DNA from: Cryptomeria japonica
Lineage: Eukaryota > Streptophyta > Pinopsida > Cupressales > Cupressaceae
Direction: 5' to 3'
NCBI RefSeq assembly: GCF_030272615.1
Contig: NC_081406.1
Coordinates: 475,126,900 to 475,190,899, forward strand
Length of the DNA: 64,000 nucleotides
The translations under genes and the position numbers were made by a program. The first letter of the stretch is position 1. Each line of letters opens with the position of its first letter. Positions 11,495-23,343 of this stretch are shown piece after piece. The notes beneath the pieces are model-generated. The model was not told the origin of the DNA, did not search any database, and saw only the letters and a list, made by a program, of their open reading frames with translations.

Positions 11495-12804
11495 ATGGCA
11501 CTATTAAGGGAGATAACCTAAAGCCAAGATCAGCTCAATGACACCTTAACCAAAGGAGAGCAATGACAACAAATCATGGAGGAAACCTTACGACAATTGG
11601 CCTTGGGAAAAATGAATGGAGAACAGAATGGGCAGGGTGATGATTTGGTCACGGGAAGGTCAAACATCCAACGCTCACATTCATGACCGCTCAAGCCAAT
11701 TTTCCCTCAAAAATCAGAAGTGCCATGCGGGGATCAAGAGCCCACCTTTCAGGAGATGCAAGCACAATTGAACCAAGATTGGATGGATGCAAATCTCGAG
11801 GGGGACATATCCTTCAAGGATTATGTGGAGCTCCGGATGAAATACTCAGGCGGCAGAAGTCGGGGCCATTATGGACACTATAACAATGACATCAAGCAGA
11901 AGGTTGGCAAGATCAACCTGTCATCATTTGATGGGTCTGGAGAAACATCGGTACAAGCCTGGGTTCAAAAAGTAGATACCTACTTCCAACTCAACCTTAC
12001 ACTTGAAGATGAAGCTATCAAGTTTGGAGCACTCCACCTGGAAGGGGTCACACATGAATGGTGGCATCATGGAATTATCACTCTTGTACATGACTAGATA
12101 ACTTCCTATGTCGAATTCATAGAGAAGCTCATAGATCGATTTGACAGGAAGGATCTAGAACTCAATTTCAAGGAGTTGGTTCAACTAAAGAAGTTGGGAC
12201 CTATGGATAGTTACATCACAGAATTCTAGAGACTATTCATGTTGGTAACTGACATCTTAGAGAGGATATTGGTGGTCTTCTTCATGGACAGATTGATGGA
12301 ACCACTAAAAGGTTGGGTGAAAGGGTTCAACCCCAACATGCTCACAGAAGCAATAAAAAAGGCCCGTAACATGGAAACATCTTCCTCTTCCAGAAATTTT
12401 GCACATACCAAACCACCTTTCATTCCGAAGGAGAAGGATAATAAACCCTTTCCGAAGGGGTCATCGCTCGATGAAGCCACAAGACAAGAACTCAGAAGGA
12501 AGAAGCTTTGTTTCACCTGCAAGGAGCCATGGGAACCAGGACACCGATGTTTGGGCAAAGGAAAGATTTACTATATTGAAGTGATGTCCAATGGAGAAGA
12601 GGAGCATGAGGAAAGTGAAACCCCAAGGGAAGAATCTGTCAAAGAAACCAGCCTAGCGGAGAGAATCTCCACATTGGTACAGAGGGGGGCGTCATTGCCA
12701 TACTGGAGGGTACCCCAAGGTGCAGTGTATTTAGAGTATGTGGTACACTCCAAGGAAAATGATTTCTTGTTATGCTCAATAGTGGGGCCTCGCTCAATTT
12801 CATA
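11495..12804 (+). pseudogene. Gypsy-B gag
   Basis: A single frame from ATG at 11495 (MALLREIT) to a TAA at 12804 with in-frame stops near 11517, 11564, 11684, 12095 and 12228. It holds the capsid motif GETSVQAWVQKVDTYFQLNL near 11945, EAIKFGALHLEG near 12015, a second capsid part with FMDRLMEPLKGWVKGFNP near 12280, and a zinc knuckle CFTCKEPWEPGHRC (CX2CX4HX4C) at about 12511-12552. Gag builds the virus-like particle and the knuckle binds the RNA. The stops replace Q, R or W codons. Start choice follows the frame continuity and the usual short leader after the PBS. Confidence 0.82.
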
Positions 12805-15800
12805 AACTCATCACTCATCACCTGAAGGGGTTTGTGTACAAAGGAGCATGAAGGGTTTGATGTCAAGGTGGCACGATATTGGGCATTCAATGGATGGAGA
12901 CCCTCGACCAGTACACGCAGAGCTTCAAAAGGATGGAGTTCCCATTCGAGGTGGATGGAAGGAAGGTGGTTCTTAGGGGAATGTCAAAGGGCAGCCCAAG
13001 GGAGATCTCCGCTAAAAGGATGGAAGCCATCTTCAAAACATGATGAAGTAGTCTGGGCAACACATTGCTTGATCTCAACAAAACTTGTGAAAGAGCAACC
13101 GACTTACTACAAGGATGAGGAACTTCAGTTAGTTTTGGATGAGCATAGTTTGGTCTTCACTGGTATTCCACCTAGTATACCCCCACACCAAGGGTTTGAG
13201 CACACCATTGAGTTGGAGGAAAGAGAAAATCCCATTATCACCACACCCTATCGCCACCCGAAGAAGTTCAAAGATGAGATAGAGAAAACAATCCAGGAAA
13301 TCCTTGATAAAGGATGGATCCAGCCCAGCTCTAGCCCCTTTGCATCCTCAGTGGTATTGGTGAAGAAGAAGGATAGAACTCTCAGAATGTGTGTTGACTA
13401 TCATGCACTGAACAAGAAGACTATCAAGAATAGATACCCCATTCCCAGGATCGATGAGGTACTGGATGAACTACATGGCGCAATCTATTTCTCCAAGATT
13501 GATCTCCACTCCGGCTACCATCAGATCTATATGAGGGAGAAAGATGTGGAAAAGACAACCTTTTGTTGCTATTACGAACACTATGAGTTCTTGGTCATGT
13601 CGTTTGGATTAACCAATGCTCCAGCCACTTTTCAGTCCTGCATGAACCACATCTTCAACAAGCAACTGCTTAAGTTCCTATTGGTATTCTTTGATGACAT
13701 ACTCATCTACAACAAGACTTGGGAGGGACATGTGGGGCATTTGGATGAAGTATTAGGGATTATGGAATCACAATCACTATATGCCAAAAGGTCCAAATGT
13801 GAATTTGGAATGGTCAAGGTCCTGTACTTGGGTCACGTCATCAGCGTCCAGGGGGTACAAGTTCACTAGGAGAAGATTCAAGTCATTTTGGATTGGCCTC
13901 CACTCAAGACTCTCTCGGAGTTGCATGGATTTTTTGGTTTGTGCAGTTATTATAGAAGGTTTGTGAAAGGATTTTCACAGCTTGGGGCACTGTTGACAGA
14001 TCTGACAAAGAAAGTATCCTTCCATTGGAATGCGTAAGTGCAATAAACCTTCAACAAATAAAAAGAAGTTATGAGTACATGTCCAGTTTTGGCACTACCA
14101 GACTTCACTCACCCTTTCATCCTGGAGTGCGATGCCTCAGAGGAAGGCATTGGAGTGGTGTTGATGCAAGACCGTCAACCCATTGCGTTCAAGAGTCAGA
14201 AGCTCTCGAGAGTTGAGCGGTTGTATTCCATCTACGACAAGGAGATGCTCGTCATCATACATGCACTGACAAAGTTTTGACAGTACCTCGTCGGAGAAAA
14301 GTTTGTTGTGCGGACAGACCACAACGGCTTGCGATACTTCTTGGAGTAGAGGGATCTGAATGAATGACAATAGAAATGGTTGAGCAAAGTCTAGACATTT
14401 GATTTTGACATTGAATATGTGAAGGGAAAGAATAACATGGGTGTTGATGCCCTGTCAAGAAGGCCTGCCATATGTTCTTTATCCTAGATTTCGGTGGACT
14501 GGAAGGAATACCTATTGGTTGAATACTCCAAGAACACTTTTTCTTGGAAACTGATGGATGGTGAAGTGCAAGATGATCGATACAAGGTAGTTGATGACAT
14601 CATTTATTACAAGGACAAAATTTATCTGGTACCCGAATCCAAGATGAAGGAAAAGATTCTGAAGGAAATGCACGACTCTCCCTTGACTGGACACCTGGGA
14701 TACTTGAAAACCTATAGAGAGATCCGTGAAAGGTTTTCCTGGAAGGGGCTTAAGATCAACGTCTCGTAGTATGTGCGAGAATGCTCCACCTATTAGTAGA
14801 ACAAAGCTGAGAATAATCTACCGGCCAGAGTTTTGCAACCACTGCCAATTCACGACTAGAAATGGGATAGCATCTCGATGGATTTCATTACTGGGCTCCC
14901 CAAAGTGAAAGGAAACGATTGCATTTTTGTCATAGTTGACCACTTGACCAAGTATGCACATTTTTTTGCCATCCCCATAGGATATCAAGCAGTTCAAGTG
15001 GCCGAGTTGTTCTTCCGTGAGGTATTATGCCTACATGGTCTACCACGAAACATAGTTAGTGACAGGGATAGTCATTTTTTGAGTACCTTCTGGATGGAGT
15101 TATTTCAGTTGGCAGGAACCAAGTTATCGCCCAGCACAAGCTACCATCTGCAAACAGATGGACAGACCAAGATTGTGAACAAATGACTGGAGGGTTATCT
15201 CAGAAACTACGTCTCATCTCAACAGAAGGCTTGGGTTCGCTGCTTACATTTGGGTGAGAACTATTACAACACCACTTATCACATGTTGATAGGCATGCCA
15301 CCTTTCAAATAATTGTACAGTTATGAACCTTCTTCATTTGTTGACCTGGCATTGGGAGACAGTCGTGCATCGATGGCCAAAGATTGGCTTCAGGAGAGTT
15401 TATACATCCTGACATCTTTCAAAGACAACCTATAGAGGGCTCAGAACCAGCAAAAGATGTATGCTGACCAACACCGGATTGAGCAGAATTTTGAGGTTGG
15501 CGATCTAAGTTACCTCTGACTTCAATTGCATAGACAATCCTCCTTGAAGACAAGTGGTAAGGAGAAGTTGAAGCCGCATTTCTATGGACCCTATAGGGTG
15601 GTTCGAACAGTGGGTTAAGTTGCCTACAAGTTGGAGCTTCCTGAGGGGAGTCAGATACACAATGTTTTGGAGAAGGTCATCACGCAACGCATCACAGTGT
15701 CCAAGGATCTGCCACCCATCGACGAAGAAGGGAAACTCATTTTGGAGCTGGCGGAGATCATCAATGTTAGAGAAAAGAGGTTGAGAACACGCATAGTCAA

Positions 15801-15919
15801 GGAGTTCCTTGTACGCTTGAAGAATCTACCCATCGAGGATGCCACCTAGGAAGGCGAGCAAATTCTGGAGCATCCAAGCCTACAATTGCTTGAGGGAAAG
15901 CAATTTTTGGCCCGGGAGG
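12770..15919 (+). pseudogene. Gypsy-B pol: protease, RT, RNase H, integrase, chromodomain
   Basis: From about 13080 to 15919 one frame is kept, broken only by stops. The protease site reads NSGAS at about 12788 where D[ST]GA is needed, so its catalytic Asp is lost. RT: GWIQPSSSPFASSVVLVKKK (13315), RMCVDYHALN (13385), YPIPRIDEVLDEL, and the active site FFDDIL at about 13690. RNase H: FILECDASEEGIGVVLM (14115) and YSIYDKEMLVIIHALTKF. Integrase: zinc-binding HDSPLTGHLGYLKTY (14670), first Asp in MDFITGLPK (14878), second in VSDRDSHF (15058); the third catalytic residue, Glu in the QTE motif, is Lys (QTKIVNK, 15160). C-terminal chromodomain about 15750-15880: RLRTRIVKEFLVRLKNLPIE, in which a stop replaces the W of ATWEGE. 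Dead at several essential residues. Confidence 0.88.
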
Positions 15920-15921
15920 AC

Positions 15922-16851
15922 TGTGATGTCCCCGATATAATTAAATAATAAATCTAATTACTTTATTGTAAGGCCCCAAATTTAATAACAAATCTTTCGG
16001 GCCCTTTTATTTAATTAGATTAGGAAAGTTTTGGTTTGTCATGTTGGCCTGTTTGTAACCCTACGGGAAGTTTCCCGGAGCCCATATATATGGCCGCGTT
16101 AGTCATTGCAGGGAGGTGAATTTTAGTATTTTTCTCTATTGTGCGAATTCTTGTTGGAGTTTTGTTATCTACCATTTCAAAGGTGAAAGACCCTCCCTAT
16201 TTGGTATTTGCAGTTTTGATGAGGTTCATCTCTCACCCTATTCTATCTTTGTACTTGTTTTAGATCTGGCAAATCTTGAATTTCATCATTGTTTACTTTC
16301 TCCAGTTGTGTATCTTTTAATTTGGTATACATGCATAAGGGGAATTCCTAATATTTAGAATCCATTACTCACAGAAGATCATTGCACAACCGTTGAAGCT
16401 CACCATACAGGTATTCTACCATACCTCTACACCTTCACCGTATGGTCTCACACGATACTGCCACCCCTCCTCTTCTCACCACCGTACGGTCTCACACAAT
16501 ACTGCCACCCCTCCTCTTCTCACCACCTTACGGTCTCACATGGTACCGCCACCCCTCCTCTTCTCACCACTATACAGCCTGCCTTTCTCACCATCATACG
16601 ACTTGCTTTGACTCCACCGTACAACCTGCCTTGACACCACCGTACGACCTGTTTCACCCCACCGTACAACCCTTACACCGTGCGACCCCTCACTCCACTG
16701 TACGACATTTACACCATACGACCCCCTCCTCTTACCACCGTACGACCACTCCTCTCCCACCGTATGGTCTATCCATCATACAACCTTTCCCTTGCCAGTT
16801 CAATAGTCCCTTCGCCTTGCCAGTTACACTGTACGGTCAGGGAACATTACA
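15922..16851 (+). repeat. 3' LTR of Gypsy-B
   Basis: Same ends as the 5' LTR, but about 83 bases longer, because the 44-base unit ending CCCCTCCTCTTCTCACCAC is present three times (from about 16439, 16483 and 16527) against once in the 5' LTR. The CCGTACGACC-type short repeats follow to about 16790. Polypurine-rich GGGAGGAC precedes it. Confidence 0.9.
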
Positions 16852-17024
16852 TTGTACTACTTTTGTCCCAGGATTGTACCATTGCATTATGTATAGTTCC
16901 ATATAATGGAGTTGATGAATCTAACATATCCAAAACCTTCATAGAATCATCTTTGTTGTAATAATAGGAGGTAGTAGCAGAATCAACCCTGCCACAATTA
17001 TACATTTATCCAATAAGTATTGTT

Positions 17025-19397
17025 CTGAAAAAATTGCCTGTCACTCTAATACTCTCAATTTTTCCATTGCTATTAGAGAACGCAAATAATCATAATAATC
17101 ATACTGTATTTTTTCTGCACACAATTCAAAATCAACTCCAAACATGTTGTTTACATTATTAAAGTAAACAAAGCATTCCACCTCATACCTAAACTAACAC
17201 AGAAATATCTTCTTAGTCAAACTAAAACTAGGTAAATATGATACAAGTAATTAAATGTAAGTTTTGTGTGCTCTAGAATATTGTTTACATTCAAAGCTTC
17301 CTTTGAAACCCAAAAGACTACCAAAAAAATGTGTTAAAAAGACATTTTAGAACCCAATAAAGTGAAACATAAATAACAAGCATTTCCAAAACAAGCTCTA
17401 GGAAAATAGGCAACTAGTTAAGAACTAAAACAAAACTTTGATACAATAAAAGCTAGAGAATGCCGTAATAATCTTATCTGATTTAGTGTTAATAGTTTTG
17501 TCAAATTCATATCTATTTAAATATTCAAACAATCATATTATAACAATTATTATGTTTACATGTGTATGTAAGTTAAAGGGCATATTTTTCCTACTTAGAT
17601 CTTAGGGAAACACCTTACCAAGTTTAGTAAAAATTGGAGAAGAAGAAGATGCTAGCTCATAAATTTACCCTTCTTAAAGATGATTCTCATCTTTAACTTC
17701 GGTTTATCTCATTCCACTATCTTGATAGTAATCTTTACTATGATAGTGGATTTGAGTTTTGATTGTCAACAATGAATTCACTTCCAATGTTCTAATTTTT
17801 CTTAAAGAAACAATTGCATTATCAAACTTGTGCTATAATTGAGAATGTAGAACCAAAAAATATATGCATTCCCTCAAATGATTCTAATAACTATAACTTC
17901 ATTAAATATAGATAAAATATTTTTAATCTAGATTGATATTACCAATTTTGAAAGAGAAAGTGTGAAAATAATCGATCATTCAAAATTTCAAACAGGTTCT
18001 CTTAAATATTTCCCCTTCCTCGCTTTTCTAGAAATCATTGAAATAAATATATATGCATTGAACTAGGGATTTAGTTCTTTGCATTTAGGTTTTTTCTTTA
18101 ACAAAAGACTATACATAGAGCAGTTGTGCAAGTGCTATTAGCAATAAGTTAGATATAGGTTAGTGAATAAAACTAGGACGGTTTGGATTGATATTTTAAA
18201 AGGGCTCTTATTTTAAAGATAAGTATATAATTTTGTTTTGACTTTGTAAAGTAATATAATTTAAAAGGTTTAGTTTTATGCTTTTTTATATTTTAAATTA
18301 AGTTTCAGTACATGGTATCAAAGGCTGGTGATAGGCAATTGCATTGCACAAATTCATAGCTCTATATAAGAATATAATTGGAAAGACTTCTCTTTGAAAG
18401 AGAGTAAGAAGAGGTATTAACAAAGGAGCTGTGATTTGTTTTTGAGATGAAAGACCAAAGCACGGGGGGTTAAAGTTGGACAACCTGTTATCACTACCAC
18501 CAAGTAGAAACTATGAAGAGGAATAAAGTAAGAACAAAATACATAAGATAGACTCCAGTTCAATGATTAAGTCAATAAGTAAATACTAAATATGCTCAAG
18601 AGTCCCTTGAAGAAAACCCAAAGGCAATTTAAAATTTGAACTTACAACATAAAAGTTTACAGTCTCAGCCTAAGAAAAGACAAATGCAAAATGGTGTTAG
18701 TTTCCCAGAGTATTCCATAGACAAAAAATAGAGATCTAAATAAGAACACTGATAAAGCTACTAATATTAAAGCCCAGTTGTACACAAGTCTACAAACTAC
18801 TTTAGGTTTGTAGAAGAAGGTAAAATTCATTTCTCAAGCCATCTATACCTTCTCGGATTTTATTATTTCTTGAATCAGAAATTGAGGTAGTAACGTTACC
18901 AACCAAGGGACCTAGGAGACAAACAATATTTTGAATAAATGATTTAGGCAATGGATATAATACTACAAGCATTTAACAAATATCAAGTGACCTAGGAGAC
19001 AAACAGTCTTAGAGGCTCAGAGCAGGACAATAAGAGTTTACTATCAAAGATATAGCAGGAAATATAGTGAAGAACACTTGTCATAAGAGTACTATCATAT
19101 CAACTCAAAATCACAAGGCAACTGATCAAAAATATTCAGTCGTTGATCTAAAAGGTGTTAGTACATAGAAGCTTTATGGGTTTGACAGTGATTGTAATTA
19201 AAAAGGGGTTGTTTTAGTTGAGAAAGGAGTCTTCAATTAAGGGCAATCCCAGATCTACTATGGAAGCTAGATAAGTTTCTATAAATTCCAAATGTCTTAG
19301 TCTTTTGTTAGGACAAACTGATGTTGGTATCCCTGCTATAGTATAATGTATAGGAAGCCTAGAGAACACTACTATAGTAAGCATCATCAAAAGGATC
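17025..19397. other. CACTA interior, non-coding; one PBS-like site
   Basis: AT-rich with no supported reading frame. At 18313 TGGTATCAAAGGCTGG follows TTTCAGTACA, which looks like an LTR end plus tRNA-Met-type primer site; it could mark a remnant of another LTR element with no surviving coding sequence. Otherwise I see nothing. Confidence 0.35.
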
Positions 19398-22300
19398 TGT
19401 AATGCCTGTCAAAATACCTTAAAGAAACTAAACAATAATATGCAAATGGAGATAATAAAAAAATCTTATTTAACATCTAATAACAACTAATGCAACACAT
19501 AACATCTCCGTCTATTTACATTCATTAACCAATTAACCAATATGAACATACATCATTGCTCATTTCATCAAATAACGCAAGCGGAAATAACACAACATCA
19601 TTAACCTTTCCCTAGGGTATTTCAACATCATTACTTAATTCATCACCATAATAACATATTACACACATGATAGATATATTTCATCTTCATTTAATGCATC
19701 ATATTCTAATTAACACCTTCTAACATATTCATTTATTGATCTATGAATATTCCTCTTTCAAGATTATTTACATTCTAACTTGCCCCTAAACATTCCATGA
19801 AATAATACAATTGAACCATAATGCAAATCCATTTCTATTCCAACTATAATTCATCTTACAAATACAAGTACATTAAATACATCATGGGCATAGCTCTTTC
19901 TACTACAAGAATCCATCCACTATATACAAGAAAGTTACATTACATGCATTTCATTTTATTCATTACATAAATCTCCTAATGGCTAAAAAACACCAATCCC
20001 CCGACCATGTGGAACCAAAGGAACCACCCCCCATGCTAGGAGATGATACAAGGCCCCAACTCACACTCTAAACCTAAGCTGGCACTCTAACCAGAGAGAC
20101 TAACCACATAAGGACTCTCAAGCAAGAACTCACACAATACAACAAGAATGAATTCCCAGAGGCGTAAAACTCATCAAGACATAAATGCATCCAATAAGCA
20201 TAATCATAAATCATAAAAGGGGAACACATGTAGGAGTGGAGTGTCATCACATGCCATCCTCAAAACATAATAACATAAGGCACTAGCCTGATGGACATGT
20301 GGACCATCTCAACCTATGAGAGACTAAGGGAGATTAGCTTACCGTTTTCACGACCTTCTCAAGCTTATCCTAAAACATCCTCCCTAGGACTAAGTCATGA
20401 GACACAAATCAATTTATCATATTATTAATTAATCTAGCTACCCAACCCATCAATTATTAGGTTATCACTTATTTACAAATCATGGTAAACTTCAATGTGC
20501 CCTGGTGGTCTAGACTTCATGCATCCTTACAAGGAACCTCATGCTAGCCTATCTCTCGTGACCTTGATCATCACAAGGAAGCCCACTCCTCCTAACATGA
20601 CCCAACAATAAATCACAAGAGACTCTAACCAAAGCAACCACATGAAAATAACACTCAATAACTTCCACACATACTTCCACAACATATGCAAGGCTACAAC
20701 AACCTCAATATAGCAAATGAGCCTCTTGGCCAGCAATAAACAAAGGCATATCAAGCCATCAAATGTTGTCATCAAATAAAAGATAACATCGTAGCAAGGC
20801 CAACTCACTTGTTGGTCCAAAACAATATAATAATCATCTCAAAGATCCATGGCTTATCAACATGAAAGAAAGTCTTAAATATCCACAATACATAGAGAAA
20901 CAAATATACTCAAAACCATCAAAATGCATCAAAATGGATCAAACCCAGAACTGGAAAATATTAGTAGACCTCAAATAAAGCCTCTGGTACAAAAATCAAC
21001 TTGGGATAATACCTCAAAAATGACCAAAACTAAGAAAACACAGAACATAGACAATTTAGCACTTTTATCCCATAGAACAACGCTTATGTCAAATAGAACA
21101 ACGCTTTCATCCCGTAGGATAGTACAAGCATTTCCAGAATCATGCATACATATCCCAAGACAATGCATTCATTCCCAGATCCATGCTTATGCCTTCTGAG
21201 ACAGCGCTTATGTTGTGCAGAACAGTGCAAACACAAAACAAAACAACGTTTTTACAGAAACAACGCATTTACACAAATCTTACGAAAACCTCAGAAATCT
21301 TACAGGTAAAATAATAAAATCCAGACTTAATCAAAGGGCTCGAAAAAATACATGAATAGTGACACCCAAAAACAAGGAATACATGGGTATAAACAAAATA
21401 AAACAACTTAGACTATAAACCAAGATTCAATCAAATTTATTCACGGCAAAATACATACAAAACCACTACAAAACTCACAAAGAATCCAATGGAACCAAAT
21501 CCAAACACTCACAAATTGAAAGACTTCGCAAAGGGGAAAAATATCCATTCAACTCTCATACAAACCAAAGATTTATCAACCAGAGATTTTCACAAGAATT
21601 TCACAGATCTGAGAAACAACATACATAGGAAAAACCAAATATATATCTCCAGCAACTATATGAAAACTCTTAAACATAAAGTTTCCTCCCCAAATATTAA
21701 TCTTAAACAATATTAAAACTATAGAATAACATAATACTTCATCCCAAGCCCAAAACACTTGCAGACACAATGCATACACAGAGAAGCTATTAAAATCAAA
21801 TTGCAAAGTGAAAGAACTCCAACCTACAACCTGAAGTAATGGAATGAAGCTGAAGAAGAGCTCCCACAAAGCCAGACCAAAATCCAACCAAGCTCTAGCC
21901 CAAACCAAGACTAACAGAAATCCAAAACCAAGGAAGAATACTTGCTAGAAAAATTTCTAGAGAATAACCAACCGAAAACCATCACGGGAATGAAAATAAA
22001 AAGCAACAATAATCCAAAAACCCTAGCCTCAATCTCGGCCAATCAAAATATTCCATTTTGGAATATATTTTACCAACCCACCATATATTATAATTTATTC
22101 TCCCATTTTGAATTTAGCCAATGAGAGTAAAGGGTAGGTATAGTAAATATAAAATATACTTATCCACTTAAGTGAGAATGTTTTATTATTATTTTAATTT
22201 AATGTGTTCATACACCCCACTTAGGAAATAAAAGTCAAACTATTAAATAAACATAATCTATAAATAATTAATCCAAATGGGGATTAAAATTAAATAAACC

Positions 22301-23338
22301 AAAAGCTAATAAAATAAAATAAAATAAAAAACCAAATAAATATAAGAAATCAAATAAATACTAAACCATAGAAAATCAAATAAATAATTAAACAAACAAA
22401 CGCCATTAAAGATTAAATCACAAATATAAAAATAAATATTAAACAACGACAAAGCTTACCAAATATTAAATAATCATAAAATCAATAAACATTAATTATC
22501 AAATAAATATAAATGCCAAGTAATTAAATATTCAAAACTAATAAATTAAATACATTAAAATAAACATTACTAAATATAAAACCATACATCAAGAGCGACA
22601 TAATTACTCTAACATAATCAAGTAAATCAACTGACATAAATTGAACTCACAATACCAAAAAGATCAAGCTTACTAACTGACAAGGCGAATTATGCCAAGA
22701 TGCTGACTACACACGGTGAACAATTTAGACCTAGAGTATGTGAAGGGAAACTCATGCCATCTCCGAACCACATAAGCCATTGGAACTAAAGACACGCTTA
22801 GACGTGTGAAGCCAGGTGGAGTCGATGTTTGGTACCTGCAAAATCCTGCAACCACAAAACGACAATACAACATATACATATACATATATAGAATAAGCAA
22901 GTGATAGAGAATCACGACGACACATCCCGCTTGCAATGAGTGATGTGGAATCATCTCTATCACAAAGACAATCAAACAATGGTCAAACATATCTCATAAA
23001 CATCTCATCCAATGTAATCATGAAGTAGGGTTAGCGTAATCATAATCATCATCAAAACCATGATAAATATAATCTATCAATAATCCATCACATAGTGAGC
23101 ATATAGAATCCATTGAGTTCATATATCATCAAATCACATGATCAATCATGATAGTACCAACATCCATATAGATCATCAAAATAGCATATGTCCAATAGTG
23201 TCTAACATCCATAATAAGTCACTGAAGCACATGAGTAATCATCATCCAAATCATCAAATATAGTCTAGATAAGTCTATCAAGCATAATATAAAAGTCAAC
23301 ACTAGTCAAAATAAGTCAGATCAAGGGTGGACACTACA
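19398..23338. repeat. Probable solo LTR (about 3.9 kb) inside the CACTA
   Basis: Starts TGTAATGCCTGTC and ends GGGTGGACACTACA, TG...CA ends that are partly inverted copies of each other (minus strand starts TGTAGTGTCCACCC). It is flanked by GGATC (19393-19397) and GGATG (23339-23343), a four-of-five TSD match. No gag or pol motifs appear inside. A long solo LTR of a Gypsy family is the simplest reading; a non-coding LARD-type element is possible. Orientation is undecided. Confidence 0.5.
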
Positions 23339-23343
23339 GGATG

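Larger units (their letters stand above)
10530..16851 (+). mobile_element. Gypsy-B: complete chromovirus-type Gypsy retrotransposon
   Basis: LTRs at 10530-11376 and 15922-16851 both start TGTGATGTCC and end ATTACA, flanked by TTGTA. Order inside: PBS, gag with zinc knuckle, protease, RT, RNase H, integrase, C-terminal chromodomain, polypurine-rich GGGAGGAC, 3' LTR. The chromodomain at the integrase end assigns it to the chromovirus clade of Ty3/Gypsy. It sits within the unrecognised CACTA-borne gene and splits its reading frame. Many stops but almost no frameshifts, so decay is mainly by point substitution. Confidence 0.92.
9190..17024 (-). pseudogene. Unrecognised multi-exon gene inside the CACTA, split by Gypsy-B
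   Basis: Four minus-strand exon-like blocks line up. (1) 17024-16857, after a TTTTTTCAG acceptor, continuing without break across the Gypsy-B insertion into 10529-9894: MKVLDMLDSSTPLYGTIHNA, then after the insertion SQKNAILKNDYFLKGRPVEN, EDVEMMDAYQSNGDALIATS and VDSPLKRKVTFQVNAYENQY, ending at a GTACAA donor. (2) About 9750-9477, ASENVVIGALGGADDFSP, then (one small frameshift) YMKYWHKYLEQASSIAEVKH. (3) 9279-9190, exactly 30 codons between a TTTTTGGCAG acceptor and a GTATGT donor (LELSIKPIALSTDCLKAIDD). There are a few in-frame stops and two frameshifts. None of it resembles TNP2 or another transposase I know. Capture of a host gene by the CACTA is my preferred reading; an accessory CACTA ORF is the alternative. 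Confidence 0.5.

Noticed and set aside
16442-16961. Overlapping Ser/His/Pro-rich open frames
   Set aside because: They lie in the 3' LTR of Gypsy-B and reflect the CCGTACGACC repeats.
21489-21908. Overlapping open frames on both strands
   Set aside because: Within the probable 3.9 kb LTR; composition like random sequence, no motif.
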